64,000 bases of DNA from contig CP021230.1 in the NCBI GenBank assembly GCA_003999685.1, forward strand, positions 124,001-188,000, in the 5' to 3' direction. Position numbers and translations under genes: made by a program. Source of the stretch: Taiwanofungus camphoratus. Taxonomy: Eukaryota; Basidiomycota; Agaricomycetes; Polyporales; Taiwanofungaceae. Under the pieces are notes generated by a model, which saw only the letters and a program-made list of their open reading frames with translations, made no database searches and was not told where the DNA came from. The first letter of the stretch is position 1, and each line of letters begins with the position of its first letter. Positions 21,496 to 33,810 of the stretch are shown here, piece by piece.

Positions 21496-21849
21496 TATCA
21501 AAATGGGACGCAGGGAACAGCAACTAAGTGCTGGAGTCCGAAGTAAGCCACAGAGATGTATTCAAATAATGTACTCTACTACATACCTGGAGTCCGAAGT
21601 AAGCCGACCACAGGGCACTATTTATGCTGGTGAGAACAAAGGGCTCCACCACAGAACAATAGAGTCCATCAAAAAGGGAACAATACAAACATATGACCCA
21701 GCCACAAAACTAAAGTGGCCTGTGTTCAACTCCAATCCAATAGCTCCGCCACTAATGATGTAAGTGGCCCACAGTCTACTGTGGCCACTCCAAGTCCGGC
21801 AGCACTCCAGCTTGACCAAGGGACTGTGGCAGAGCACATTATTGTGACA
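21496..21849 (-). repeat. F2 solo LTR with CTTCG target duplication
   Basis: TATCAAAATGGG...ATTGTGACA, flanked by CTTCG at 21,491-21,495 and 21,850-21,854. Carries the intron-like segment. Confidence 0.9.
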
Positions 21850-21854
21850 CTTCG

Positions 21855-23774
21855 ATTGAGAAAGGTGACTGAAGCCATTAGAAGAAAGGCTTCAGAAAAG
21901 GTTTCCATTATGGAATAGGATCTCAATCTTGTTGTACACAAGATTTCTGAAAAATGGGTGGATGATAGTTTGGCTAAGCATTGGCTTCTGTTCTATGTAT
22001 TATATTATCAAGAGGATAAAGTATACATCAGAGATGGTTTCAAAGTAGATATATTTTTGCATTACTATTAATAATCTGTATGGTTTAACATTAGGATTAT
22101 AGGATGCATTGCAATTTGCAAAGTGCTGAACAAATATTTTCTGAAATACAGTCATAAGTCTCTACAATCAATGGAGATCAAAGACATACAAATTCAGTCT
22201 TCTATCCCTTTATTGACTATGACATTTTGTCAGACTTGGTTGGAGTGGGCCATTGCATAGTGTGGCAGAGACAATTTCTGAGGTTTTGAGAATCTGTACA
22301 TTCTCAAATTCTCATTTTTTAATATGTTGATAAATTCCACAGCCTTCTAGGCTTTGAATTGTGACCTTAAAAGCTTTTTATCCCCTCAGAAACAGCCTAC
22401 AGCTCTCCTAAAGCATACTCTCACTTCTGTTGAAGATATGTCTGCAATGCTTATTGTAGTTTTTGATGAAGCAAAAATTCTTTGGCAAAATGACATCTTA
22501 CATGGTTACAGATGAAAAAATGGGATTTTGTCTTGGTACTGAAGCTATCAAAATTTATTCCACCAGTAGAGAGCCCATTTAAAGATATGACTTGGTTTAC
22601 CTTCAATGCCTACTTGAATCACTCAAAGATTTGATTTTGCTGAACTGTCTAAGAAAATGTGCAGTAATAGATACTTCCAGTCACCTTCCTCAGAGGTCAT
22701 CAGAACCTGCCCAACTTCAGTGAGAAAATTGTGATCACTTGACAAAGATCTGGATCAGGAGTGAAAATGTTAAAGGTTCAGCAGGAATATTTGATATGAG
22801 AAAGTATCAAGTTGTCTTTTGTCAAGCCATAGCCAGACAGCACAGTTACACATCATGGAATAACATCTGATCAAGGCCAACTTCAATTGCATGATTAAAT
22901 GTTTTGATTTTTGAAAACTGACAGAAGACTAGATATGAGAAACAGACTGCAAAGAGAAACAGACTGCAAATCATGCTGAAAGACAGGCAGAGCTTGCTTG
23001 TATTTTGACCACCCTCATCTAAATCTTCTCCTTGATGAACTGCCATTCATAAAGGACAGGGTAGGCATCTGCTATCAAATTAGCTTCAGAGTGTCAAATG
23101 TCATCTTTGAGATCAGTACACAGAATATACAAGTCCAATGTACAAGTCCAATATAAGTTACTGGAGATAATTCTGTGAGATAGCATCAGATGAATCTTAA
23201 AATGGTTAATATGTTCTGAGCAAGGTCAGAACAAAGTTGAAAGCATTATCAGAGCATCCAAGGCTCAAGTCATTATATAAAGAGGTACTAAAACAAAAGG
23301 GATTAGGTAACACTATTCAAAAATGTGAGGCTACAGATGTATTTGACAAATGAACTTGTGGTGACAACACCGATCATCTTTGGGCCTGCAAAGACGATCT
23401 GAAACATCAGGTGTACAATTATTGTTATTGATCAGTAGCACTGTGGATTAATTGTTTTTCTTTTTTGTTACATCATAGATGTCCTTAGCTTTATCCTTTT
23501 CATTTACTATTCAGACTTGTACTATGTACTAGTACACAAATATGCCTTTGCCACTTTACACCTTCACTTTATCACAAAAGCCCATACCTCTCTTTTGATT
23601 ACAATTGGAGTTGACTTTGATCTTCTATTCCTCTATCTATTGATCTGGCGTGCCTTCCAAAATGTTCTGTTTCATTTTCTGCCAGACTTGAGTAAAGACT
23701 TCAGTCAGAGTCTCTGCTCCACAAATGTCAAAAACCACTGTAAAATATGTGCAAGCAGAGATGACTTGCTGAAA
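21855..23774. other. AT-rich stretch, no gene; weak F3-LTR-like piece near 23,440-23,620
   Basis: No convincing coding sequence on either strand. At about 23,440-23,620 there is loose similarity to the F3 LTR (gtttttcttttttgttacatcatagatg, then tactattcagacttgtactatg). The rest is unassigned; the mixture of short open runs suggests decayed transposon DNA. Confidence 0.4.
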
Positions 23775-24440
23775 CAGAAGAGCTAGGGCAATAGCTAGAG
23801 TCCCATGTAAGTCACTGGGGATCCAAGACTGGGACTCTAGGGTTTATATACATCTACAGTGAGGCTATAGAGTGCTACAGTAACTAGGATACTAAGCTGT
23901 GTGCACTGCATGGCTGTGCAGATTGATATCAACAAAGAGGCAGTGTCCTTAACAAGGCTGTACAGTGATTGTAACTAAGATGAGGCAGTGTCCATAGTAA
24001 TGTTGAAGTCTGACTTACATGTCAAAATATCGGACTAATGCACTGCATTGTAATGCTGTGCTTAGTTACCTTAGATACCATCACTACACAGCATTACTAT
24101 GGACACTGCCTCATCTTAGTTACAATCACTGTACAGCCTTGTTGATATCAATCTGCACAGCCATGCAGTGCACACAGCCTTAGTATCCTAGTTACTGTAG
24201 CACTGCATAGCCTTACTGTAGATGTATATAAACCAGTCCTGGATCCCCAGTGACTTACATTGGACTCTAGCTCTTCTGTCCCAGCAAGTCATCTCTGCTT
24301 GCATATATCTTGGAGTGTAACTCCTTGTGATATTGTCTGAACTTAACAAGTAATGCTGTGTAGTGATGGTATCTAAGATAACTAAGCACAGCATTACAAT
24401 GTAGTGCGTTAGTCCGATATTTTGACATGTAAGTCAGTTT
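23775..24440 (-). repeat. F1 LTR fragment in inverted orientation, hosting another F1 LTR
   Basis: Minus-strand F1 LTR sequence at 23,775-24,000 continues at 24,354-24,440 (ctgtgtagtgatggtatctaag ... ttgacatgtaagtcag). The gap is filled by the forward F1 LTR 24,001-24,348. Confidence 0.85.
24001..24348 (+). repeat. F1 (Copia-1) solo LTR with AGTAA target duplication
   Basis: TGTTGAAGTC...CTTAACA, flanked by AGTAA at 23,996-24,000 and 24,349-24,353. It lies inside the oppositely oriented F1 LTR, forming a self-insertion. It lacks the 54 bp intron-like segment. Confidence 0.92.
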
Positions 24441-24539
24441 CCATTGACATTGTCCTTTACCTTTTGACTAAGCTCATCTAAGGATTTTTGTACTATATAT
24501 AAAATTAATCAAGCACTTATATTAGTCTGCAGAGGCTCA

Positions 24540-25196
24540 TCAGGTAAGATGAGGGAGTATGCAAGAATATGAAGTCACTTTATGGATCATAGAATGTAGT
24601 CATAGGTTATATTGCAGGTGTAGACATAGTTAAAGAGACTGAGATGAAGCTTAGAGTGGAGACTTAGTGACTTAAAGAGGTTCCTGAGTCCCTATTCTCT
24701 TGAGAGGAGAAAAGCATGTGTCAAGGAGTCTCTTCATATATTGTAGAGTACATCAAGCTAAATAAAAGAAGATGAGATCAACTACCTTATGTGAAGTGGT
24801 AGCTAAAAGTCTGAAATGTGTACTAAAAGCATGTGAACTTCGAAGCTATCATGAAAGAATAGGAACTATTTAGGAAATGAAACGGGAGAACTGCATACAA
24901 TAGAAAGGCTCCTAAGTCCAGATATAAGATCAGGATGATTATCAGGATATGGACATGTGTAGTGATCAGCTATCATTGCAAGCTAAAGGCATACAAAGGT
25001 TCTATCAGCAGAACTTTGTTGAATCAGAGTAAAAGGCAGCCTAAAAGGGTAGAATGTCATGTGGACTTGTTTTAGTAAGACTTTATGATACAAAATCAAG
25101 AGTACATGAGGTTTTCTAAGTCTAGACTTCAGAATTTTAAACCACTTCAGAGGCTATCAGAGATGTGTACAGCAACAGCAGAAAGCAAAGGGACTT
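24540..25196 (+). repeat. Diverged R1 fragment (R1-e)
   Basis: Aligns loosely to R1 from its middle towards the 3' part: ggtgtagacatagtt, gtggagacttag, aatgtgtactaaaag and cttcagaggctatcagag. Ends sharply against the Copia-2 relic. Confidence 0.7.
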
Positions 25197-28100
25197 AGCT
25201 GCATGAAGGCTCGATCCTCATCGCTCTGGCAGGCTTGTTCTTTGGAAAGATGAAGGCCAGGTTCCATTGGGGTCAGGACACCCTTGCAACTGGTCAGGCC
25301 ATACCGCTCAAGCATATCTAGGATGTACTGGTGCTGAGACAAGAACATGGTGCGTTTTGAGCGGTCTCTGGAGATTTCAATGCCCAACAAAAATGTGGTA
25401 GGGCCAAGATTGCGCAATTTAAAGTGCTGAGATAGTTGCTCAATGGTTCTATCAATTGCAGCTTGTGATCTTGAGGCCAGAGTGAGGTCATCGACATGCA
25501 CAGGGATGATTATGCGCACATCATCATGCAGATAGATGTAAACACTGCGATCTGACTCCAACCGCTTGAACCCCATGGAGGTGAGCACCTGATGTAGCTT
25601 CTTGTTCCACATGCGACCTGCCTGCTTGAGACCATAGATAGGACGTCCAAGGCGTAGGACAGTGCCTGGAGGACCTTGAGGAAAGCCTTCTGGTTGCTGC
25701 ATGTAGATCTCCTCTTCAAGATCACCTTGTAAAAATGCGGAGGAGATGTCCACAGAGTGAAGTTCCAGGTCTTCAATGGCAGAGAGTGCAAGGACAAGGC
25801 GCAGGGCAGCAGGGCGAGATGTGGGGGCATCGCATCTGCACTAAGCAGATCAAGGGGATCAGGAGAGTCTTCGCGCTTTGGGACAGGAGCAGGAACTGAA
25901 GCATGGCGTCTTCCTCTGCGAATAGCAATAGGCAGATCAAGCTCATTGACCTCAGGAGGAGGTTGAGGTGCAGGGGCAGGGGGTGGCTGAGCAGCTTGAG
26001 GCACAGGAGGCACAATGGGTGCAGGAGGCGCAGCTTGAACAGACACTGGAGCAACTGGAGGAGGTGCAGCTGCAGGCACAGACACAATAGGTGGCTCAGG
26101 CATGGCAGCAGGCACAGAGTCGACATCCCCCCCATGATCCAGTGCAGGTACAAAGAGAGGGACAGTCTCAGAAGTTGAAGGGTCAACAATTGGAGTAGAA
26201 AGTGAGGGAGGAGTGCGCTTGAGACCAGGGAAGTAGCGTTCATCAAATTCAGCACGCTCTGAAATTAGAACTCGCCTTGTATCAGGGCAGTAGAATTTCC
26301 AGCCCTTGTAGCCATCAGGGTAGCCAATGAACACGCATTTCTGCATGTGAGGGGACAGTCCTTTGCGCTGGTCCTTTTGAATGTGCACATAGGCAGTGCA
26401 GCCCCAAACTCGAAGGTGTGCCACACTAGGCTTGTTCTTGTGCCACAGCTCATAGGGTGTGGTTCCAGGTCGCACAGAAGTGGGCAAGCGATTCCAGACA
26501 TGAACCATAGCAGCCACAGCTTCACCCCAGAAACTTGGAGGCAAATTGGACTCTGCAAGCATGGCAGTAACAGTGTCAGACATGATCCCATTGGCTCGCT
26601 CTGCAACTCCATTCTGTTGTGGCCTATTGCGCACAGTGTGACACCTCACAATGCCACAAGAGTCAGTAAAAGCAATGAACTCTTTGGACATGTATTCTCC
26701 TCCCTTGTCATCCTGTAATGCCTTTATTTTGGTGCTGAGCTGGTTCTCAGCATAGGCCTTGAACTGCTTGAACGCACTGAAGGCTTCACTTTTGGCTTTT
26801 AAAAGGATAACCACTCTGAATCTAGAGTAGTCATCGATGAAGGTGATCCAGTAGCGGTAGCCAGAGTGTGTGCGGACAGGGAGAGGGCCATGGACATCAG
26901 TATGGACAAGTTCTAGAGGCTTTGAGGATGTGTGATTGGAGAGAGAGAAGGGGTTGGCTCGCATTTTGCCTGCCAGGCAAGGCTCACAGACAGGATCAGG
27001 CTTCTGCTTTGAGTTGAGAGTTAGACCAGTGACCAGGTCATCTTTGACAAGCTTCTGGACATCTGCATAATTATTGTGAGCAAGACGACGATGCCAGAGA
27101 CTGAGATCAAGTGGTAGAGTGGCTGCAAGGCATGCAGATGCTTCAAAATAAGGCTCAACTTCACCATCCAAGTAGGCAGCATTGTTGGAATCTATTGGTG
27201 CCACAAAGCGCAGTGTGCCAGTCTGGTAGAAGGCAATGGCATCTGAAGAGATGTTGATGGAAAATCCTTTATTCCGGGCAAGATATAGACATGACAGAAG
27301 ATTACTGCGCAGGTCAGGCACATGCAGGACCCTCGAAAATTCCACAGCCCGCAGAAATGCTTCCTTCACCCTAGGTCTGAAGTCACAGGGGCCAGAGGAC
27401 GATGAAGTGGCTGCCAGAGCGGTCTGAGATGAGATAGAGGACTCATGGCGGCGTTGGGCATCCTCAGTAACAAAGGCCTGAATGACCGTCTCCTTTTTGA
27501 GGTCACCATTGAGGAGCTGAGAGCGCAGTAGGGCAAACTCCTCTCTAGGCAGGGCAAGGATCATGGCCATGACAGTCAGCTCCTTGTCCAGATCCTCCAA
27601 AGTGTAGTGGTCAGGACGCAGGTTCTTGCATTGCTGCATGGCATCTTCAGCACGATTAATGACGGTCTGAAGCGAGTCAGAGTCTCCTTTTCTGATGGAC
27701 AGGAGCGATTCCCAAGCATTCCAGCGCGCAGCAGGATGCTTGCGCTGGTGAGCATTTTTGAGAGTAGCCCACATCTTGACAGGGTCACTGTCAATGCCAG
27801 AAAAATGCACCTTTTGGTCCGCTTCCACCATCAAATACAGCCATCCAGCTGCCTTGGCCTCCTGCACCTCCCAGGCTTTGAGTTTTGTGGCCTCAGCATC
27901 AGTGGGTGCCTTGACATCCTTGGGGGTAGGTTTGGGGTATGCCCCAGAAACAAGACCAGTCATATCCCCAGCCCAGGACTTGTAGTTCGATGCATTGAGC
28001 TTTGGAAATGAAGGGGAGGACGAGTTTGACATTTGTAGCCCAGATAGAAAGGAATGAGTAAGAACAGGATTTGGGATGATTTGAATAAGATGTTGTATGG

Positions 28101-28566
28101 GGACAAAGCAGTGTCCCAAAAATCGAAAGAGATCGTCTGTGATGCGCTAGTAGTGTGTGTAATAGACTGCTATAGCGCAGGGCTCATAACCTATCAAAAT
28201 GGGACGCAGGGAACAGCAATTAAGTGCTGGAGTCCGAAGTAAGCCACAGAGATGTATTCAAATAATGTACTCTACTACATACCTGGAGTCCGAAGTAAGC
28301 CACAGAGATGGGGGCTACTCCGGACCACAGGGCACTATTTATGCTGGTGAGAACAAAGGGCTCCACCACAGAACAATAGAGTCCATCAAAAAGGGAACAA
28401 TACAAACATATGATCCAGCCACAAAACTAAAGTGGCCTGTGTTCAACTCCAATCCAATAGCTCCGCCACTAATGATGTAAGTGGCCCACAGTCTACTGTG
28501 GCCACTCCAAGTCCGGCAGCACTCCAGCTTGACCAAGGGACTGTGGCAGAGCACATTATTGTGACA
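25197..28566 (-). mobile_element. Copia-2, partial Ty1/Copia element with 5' LTR (F2 family)
   Basis: Minus strand: 5' LTR (28,192-28,566), initiator-Met half-tRNA primer site (28,178-28,191), gag-pol from MSNSSSPSFPKLNASNYK (~28,030), protease/integrase, Pro-rich linker, and the first part of RT including VHVDDLTLAS. No 3' LTR is present in this copy; it ends against R1-e. Broken, with a few breaks. It is a sister family of Copia-1 with clear protein similarity throughout. It cannot be dated from LTRs because only one is present. Confidence 0.92.
28192..28566 (-). repeat. Copia-2 5' LTR (F2)
   Basis: 375 bp, minus strand, ends TATCA/TGACA on the plus strand. Its inner edge touches the 14 nt tRNA-Met primer site, which identifies F2 as the Copia-2 LTR. 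Contains the intron-like segment. Confidence 0.93.
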
Positions 28567-28745
28567 CAAAAAGGGAACAATACAAACATATGACCCAGCC
28601 ACAAAACTAATGTGGCCTGTGTTCAAGTCCCGTCCAATAGCTCTGCCACTAATGCTGTAAGTGGCCCACAGTCTACTGTGGCCATCCAAGTCCAGCAGCA
28701 CTCCAGCTAGACCAAGGGACTGTGGCAGAGCACATTATTGTGACA
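28567..28745 (-). repeat. F2b LTR fragment in tandem with the Copia-2 LTR
   Basis: A second U3 part (ccatccaagtccagcagcac) directly follows the full LTR. It begins close to the same internal point (gggaacaatacaaac) as the fragment at 19,739-19,911, so the two F2b pieces share a breakpoint. Confidence 0.8.
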
Positions 28746-31136
28746 TCCTCCTCATCACCCTTCCTGCACACCACGCCCAGTTGCCTGCAGCACCATCAGG
28801 GCACCCCAATAACACTAGAATAGAACTCCTAAATCTGAACCTGTCTCGGTTCAGAAAAGTAAGAAGAAACTGATGATCAAACCCACACCAGTTTGAAGAC
28901 AGGGTCAGCATACTCATAGGACCAGTACTAACCATCACAGATCATTGACAACCTTTCGATTTAGACTATGAATGAGAAGGAGAACTGGATTACACAGCAT
29001 CTGATCAGAATCTCCCTACATTGAAAGAAGTATTGGATCAGGCTGAATGCAATCTTGGAGCCATTCTCTACACTGACAGCTCGACCTGCTTTCTCTCAGC
29101 CGATCAGAGAGAACTAATCCAGTACACCTGCTTTTGCATCTCTAGAGCAAGTGATGTTTGGCAAGCAGTGTTGGAAAATCATGAAAGGCTAACAAGCAGA
29201 GAAGGAAGCCAAGCTCTGCCCTCTACACCTTTCAAAAATTTTGATAAAGTTCTTGATCACTGCATTCTCATGGCACAGAAAGTGCTCTTCAACCCACACT
29301 TTGCATTTTAACTCACTGTACCCACAATTGTAGCCCTCTATCAAAGGCTTCTGAGTGTCAGAGACTTCTACCACCATTGACAAGCTGGATCCATTCTTCA
29401 GAATAAGGGGGAGATTGACCCTGATATGCACCAGGAAAGCTCACTGGTATCAAGTGGAGAACAATCAGGACATTCACAGACACTATACAAGCTGTTCTAA
29501 CTGGAGGGTCTGTTCAACCCAGCTGTGCCCACACAGCTACAACTCAGAAGAAAGTGATCTCAGACTCTGCACCCTGATCAACTGTGCCTGCTTTATCACT
29601 TTTGACAAGAGCAAACACCCTTCTGCTGTCAGCTCTAGCTCAGAATTGACCAACCCAGAGGTCAAGCAACCGAAACAACAAATGAAGTTTGAGGGCACAG
29701 AGAAAACATCCCCCTCTACCCCAGATACACTTAGAGGGATAGGTCTTTTCTGCTTTAGAACAGAACAGGGTCCCACCTGATGATGGACCAGATGGAGAAG
29801 AGAGAGGATCTCCCAGTAGAAGAGGACCATCTGGTGGAGGGGATGGACTCATTGACAGGGGACAGCCTGTTAGAGGAACATTTGCTCCAATCAGAAATGC
29901 TCATATATCTGACCAAAAGGAGCCAGAGATCACAAAGTTTTTGAAAAAGCAAGAGGATGTCCATCACTTCCTCCAGTTTGTTACAATTTCTGAGGTATAA
30001 AGGAATTGTTATTATGTAGAGGTGGGCTTTTGAGAGAACATGTAACACTTAATGTCTGCAGTTGTAACTATGGGAACACATTTTTAATACAATTTTGTAT
30101 GTGTGGGAACTGGTCATTTTAGGGTTAAGGTTGGCTTTTTCAATACAAAAGTAACAACTTAATTTCTTATCACCATACAATTGCTTCTAATGGATAACAA
30201 CTTGATAAGTAATGACATGCTGTGGCTGAACCGACACAACTTGTGTAAATACAGATCAATAACATTCTCACTCAAGCCACTCTGGCTCAGCCACAAATGT
30301 CCAAATAAGGCAATATTATATCAGCTTATTGATGCTTGCTTATATATGCATGGTATAACATAAGAGTATTACCAAAAAAGAAAATAAATGAAATCTGTAG
30401 CCCTTCAGGCAAGGACCATGTGACAATTTTTCTGAAGTGGTAGTCTGCTTAAATAAGCCAGAAAATGCAAAAACATTGCCTAGCATTAAGTTTGAAAAGA
30501 AAGAAATATATGTTTTAAAGGATTGCATATGTTTTTGTTACTTTTCAGACATTGAGGCTCATATGAGAACTCATTTTGAATATAACAGAGAAGATTTGGC
30601 TTGACAACAGCTTCAAAATCCTCTTAAAACAGTCAAAAATGTTTAATTCATACAGAAGATGCAGCAGAGCCAGTGCTCTGCAGACTGGCATTGATGTGTT
30701 GATGGACTAGAAACTTCCTGGGTCCATCAATAAATCATGTGACATATCTTTTTTGGGACTTATATAATCAAAAAACTGCCTTTTTTAAAACTTAAATGGT
30801 CAAAAATGTGTCCACTGTTTAAGCTCAAATGGATGGCTTTTCACCCAGAAAAGGTCCAGTAAATTGGCTCAAAAATGTGCAAGGACTGCTGTCAGAGTAC
30901 TTTTTGAATATGGTATATAGCTAATTATCATCCTTATAAAAATGCAACAAAATGTGAAATATATATATCAATAGTCTAAAACTCAGGTAATTCTGTGGGA
31001 TATCAATACTTTCTCAGCAAGATTAGAAGAAGGTCAGAAAACCAGACAGAACTTGTATTAGATGATGCTGTTACAGCAAGAATATTTCAACCTATTATAT
31101 TGAGCATAGACCCATCAGATAGACAAAATGAGGGAG
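28746..31136 (+). mobile_element. Ty3/Gypsy fossil F3-B: LTR 3' end, gag remnant, AT-rich remainder
   Basis: 28,746-28,814 matches the last part of the F3 LTR (ends ataaca). The leader and N-terminal gag that follow (to about 30,000) parallel F3-C at 31,628-33,900 (for example SSSELTNPEVKQPKQQMK against SSSELTNPDIEQTKQQME). From about 30,000 to 31,110 the sequence is AT-rich and I recognise nothing in it. The tract aaaatgagggag just before the next LTR looks like a polypurine tract. Pol is not recognisable. Broken and old. Confidence 0.75.
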
Positions 31137-31627
31137 TGTTACCAACCAATAAAACTATGGACTTAATCATTTTTCTTTTCCCTTGTTTGTCACACCATAG
31201 ATGCGCAGCTCCCTTTTCATGTATTACTTATCCAGACTGATCGACAGGCTGACCATTCCCTGCTTACACCATGGTAGTTACATACTTTGGGCTGCTAACT
31301 CTTTTTGTTTTATGCTATCCCTGGAGGATTGCTTAGCTATACTCAGAGGTCAGTGGTAGCAGTATAAAGGGGGACCTTCTGCTGAGGGGTTCTTTCAGTT
31401 GTATCCTCTTTGTTCATCTATTCCAAGTGTACTATGCACTTAGTATCAATACATGCTTTTCTTTACTCATCTTCTTGCACTTGCAAGAAGCCTGTAAAGA
31501 CTATCGCGACTACATAGGGCTTGTAGTTGAGGATTGTGACTCATCATCACCATTGTTACTTCTCATCCTTTTGCTGCACACCACACTAAGCTCCTGCAGC
31601 ATTACCAGGGCTAACCCTCCAGTAACA
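31137..31627 (+). repeat. F3 LTR, complete, shared by F3-B and F3-C
   Basis: 491 bp, TGTTACC...CAGTAACA with 6-bp perfect inverted ends. TATA-like gtataaaggggga near 31,360. A polypurine-like tract precedes it and F3 leader sequence follows it, so it serves as 3' LTR of F3-B and 5' LTR of F3-C, a tandem arrangement usually produced by recombination between LTRs. Confidence 0.85.
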
Positions 31628-31975
31628 CTAGGATACAACTCCACAAACCTGAATCTGTCCAGGTTTAGAAGCAACAAAAAGACAGTGTCTAAAGACCCAT
31701 ATCAGTCTTGAAAAAGGTGAAGTCAGCATACTTATAGGACTAGTACTGACCATCACAGATTATCAATGACCCTTTGATATCAACTACAAACAAGAGGAAG
31801 AGCTGAATCATACAGTGTTTGACCCAACTCTTACTACATTAGAAGAAGTTCTAGATCAGGCTGAGCACAACCTCAGAGCCATCCTCCACACCAATAACTC
31901 CACCAGCTTCCTTCAAGCTGAACAAAGGGAGCTAATTCAGTACATTCACTCTTGCATCTCCAGGGCAAGTGACGT

Positions 31976-32908
31976 TGATGCGCTCTATAACACTCCAACC
32001 CCTACTGGGTACGACCTAGAGAAGCTGGAAGGCTATAGAACTAGTTAGTGTTGAGGGGAGAGTCAGCAGCAAAGGGTTCCCAGTCTCAAATGGGTTGAGA
32101 GATGTCTATGAAGGCCTTCGATGACCTATGACGTGTGTCGTGACTGCTCGACATAGCTTCGATGCACTACTATGCTGTACTAAGGAGAGGCAAGACGTGT
32201 GGACTTAGCTGATATGCAGCCCTTCAATTGCTGTAGAAGGCGGACTTGTGTTAGAGACGAGACGCAAACGCAACCCTTCGATGGATGTTAAAGACGGACA
32301 AGATGCAACCCTTCAAAATACTGTAGAAGGTGGATTTGTAGACGCAACTCTTCAGACGTAATTAAAGATGGAAGAATGCAGTAGAATGCAAAAAGAGACT
32401 GAATTGAAGGTGCTCTTCTTGAGCTCTGCAGGATGGTGGTAAACTTCTCCGTTGTTCCGAGACACCATACATCACGTTTATACTACTGTACTATAATGTA
32501 AGGTGCATCGGGAGTGGCATAGTACGAGTGGCATCCTAACTACTTGCGTACTACGGACTATGGAGTGGCATGAAATATACTAAGACAAGACCTGAGGCCG
32601 TAGCATTATCAAGTACATCGAGTGGCGCGTCATAGCAGATCGAGTGATATTGGAGTGGCAAGACCGGTCACGTGCGAGGACATTGAGTGGCAACTGCATG
32701 TGGCGTATTGTGCCGTAGAGGGAACGGTACACCGGAACATCGGACCAAAACTGGCGGAGTGGCAGTGGCATGATTCGAAGCCATTAAAGAGTCCCACAGT
32801 GGCTTTTCGGGCTGTATCAGATGCATTGAGTGGCGTTGAAGGTATGACTAAGGTTCTAGGGTTGAGTGAGGGCGCTCTGCGGGGCCTAGAAGGGTCTGGC
32901 ACCTATCA
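31976..32908 (+). repeat. R3 repeat (R3-a), inserted in F3-C gag
   Basis: 933 bp, TGATGCGCTC...ggcacctatca, flanked by ACGT (31,972-31,975) and ATGT (32,909-32,912). The paralogous empty site in F3-B (gcaagtgatgtttggcaagc, near 29,148) has a single ATGT. Inside are imperfect ~55 bp tandem units (gcaacccttc...tgtagaagg..gga, 32,215-32,360) and eight GAGTGGCR motifs. No ORF of note. The 3' ~250 bp is shared with R2. Confidence 0.85.
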
Positions 32909-33589
32909 ATGTTTGACAAGCTGTACTAAAAAACCATGATAGGCTGACAAGTAGAGAAGAAAGCTGACCTTTACCTCTCACTCCCTCTGAAGATTTTGAC
33001 AAAGTTCTTGACCATCGCATCTTTACAGCACAGAAGGTACTCTTAAATCTGCATTTCTCATTCCAGTTAGTCATGCCTATAATTGTGAACCTCTATCAAA
33101 GGCTGCTGAGTGTCCAAGATTTCTACCACTGTTGGCAAGCTGGATCCATCCTCCAGAACAAGGTGGAGGTTGACTCTGATGTGCATCAGAAAAGTTTATC
33201 AATATCAAGCAGAGAACAATTGGGACATACACCAACATTACACGAAGAGTTCTAACTGGAGGGTCTGCTCAATGCAGCTATGCCCTTACCATTACGACTC
33301 TGCACTCTACAAAGGAGGCAATCTTAAGCCTTGTACTCTGACCAATCATGCCCTCATCCAGGCCTGCTTTACAACCTTTGATGAAAGCGAGCCACTCTCT
33401 GATGAAAGCTCCAGCTCAGAGCTGACCAACCCTGACATTGAACAGACAAAACAACAAATGGAAACTGAAGAAACTGAAAAAACATCTCCTTCCACTTCAG
33501 AAATGCCTTGTGGCATAGGCTCTTTCTGATCAGGAATAGGGGAAGCAGGGTCTCCACCTGACAATGGGCCAGGAGAGGGAGGACCTCTG

Positions 33590-33810
33590 ATAAAGGAGGA
33601 CCACCTTATGGTGGAGGTGGAGGGCCTTTAAGAGGACCACCTGGTAGAGAAGGACCACTCAGTAGAGAAGGACCTCTTGGTTGAAGAGGACCGCCTAATA
33701 GAAGAGGACTATCTGGTTGAGGAGGACCATCTGAGAGAGGAGGATCACCTGGGGGAGGAGGATCTCCTGGAAGAGGACCCTCTGGAGGGAGATGCCCTTC
33801 TGAAGGAACA
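33590..33810 (+). repeat. Minisatellite in F3-C gag (18-21 bp units)
   Basis: About ten imperfect units of the type agaggaccacctggtagag. They encode an acidic EEDHLxEED-type repeat. A shorter version is visible in F3-B near 29,770-29,850. Confidence 0.65.

Noticed and set aside
30000-31136. AT-rich region as an origin or centromere piece
   Set aside because: No repeat structure or motif supports this. It is bounded by F3 element sequence and is more simply decayed element DNA.
33590-33810. CRISPR-like array
   Set aside because: Units are contiguous, imperfect, 18-21 bp and coding within gag; there are no spacers and the genome is eukaryotic.
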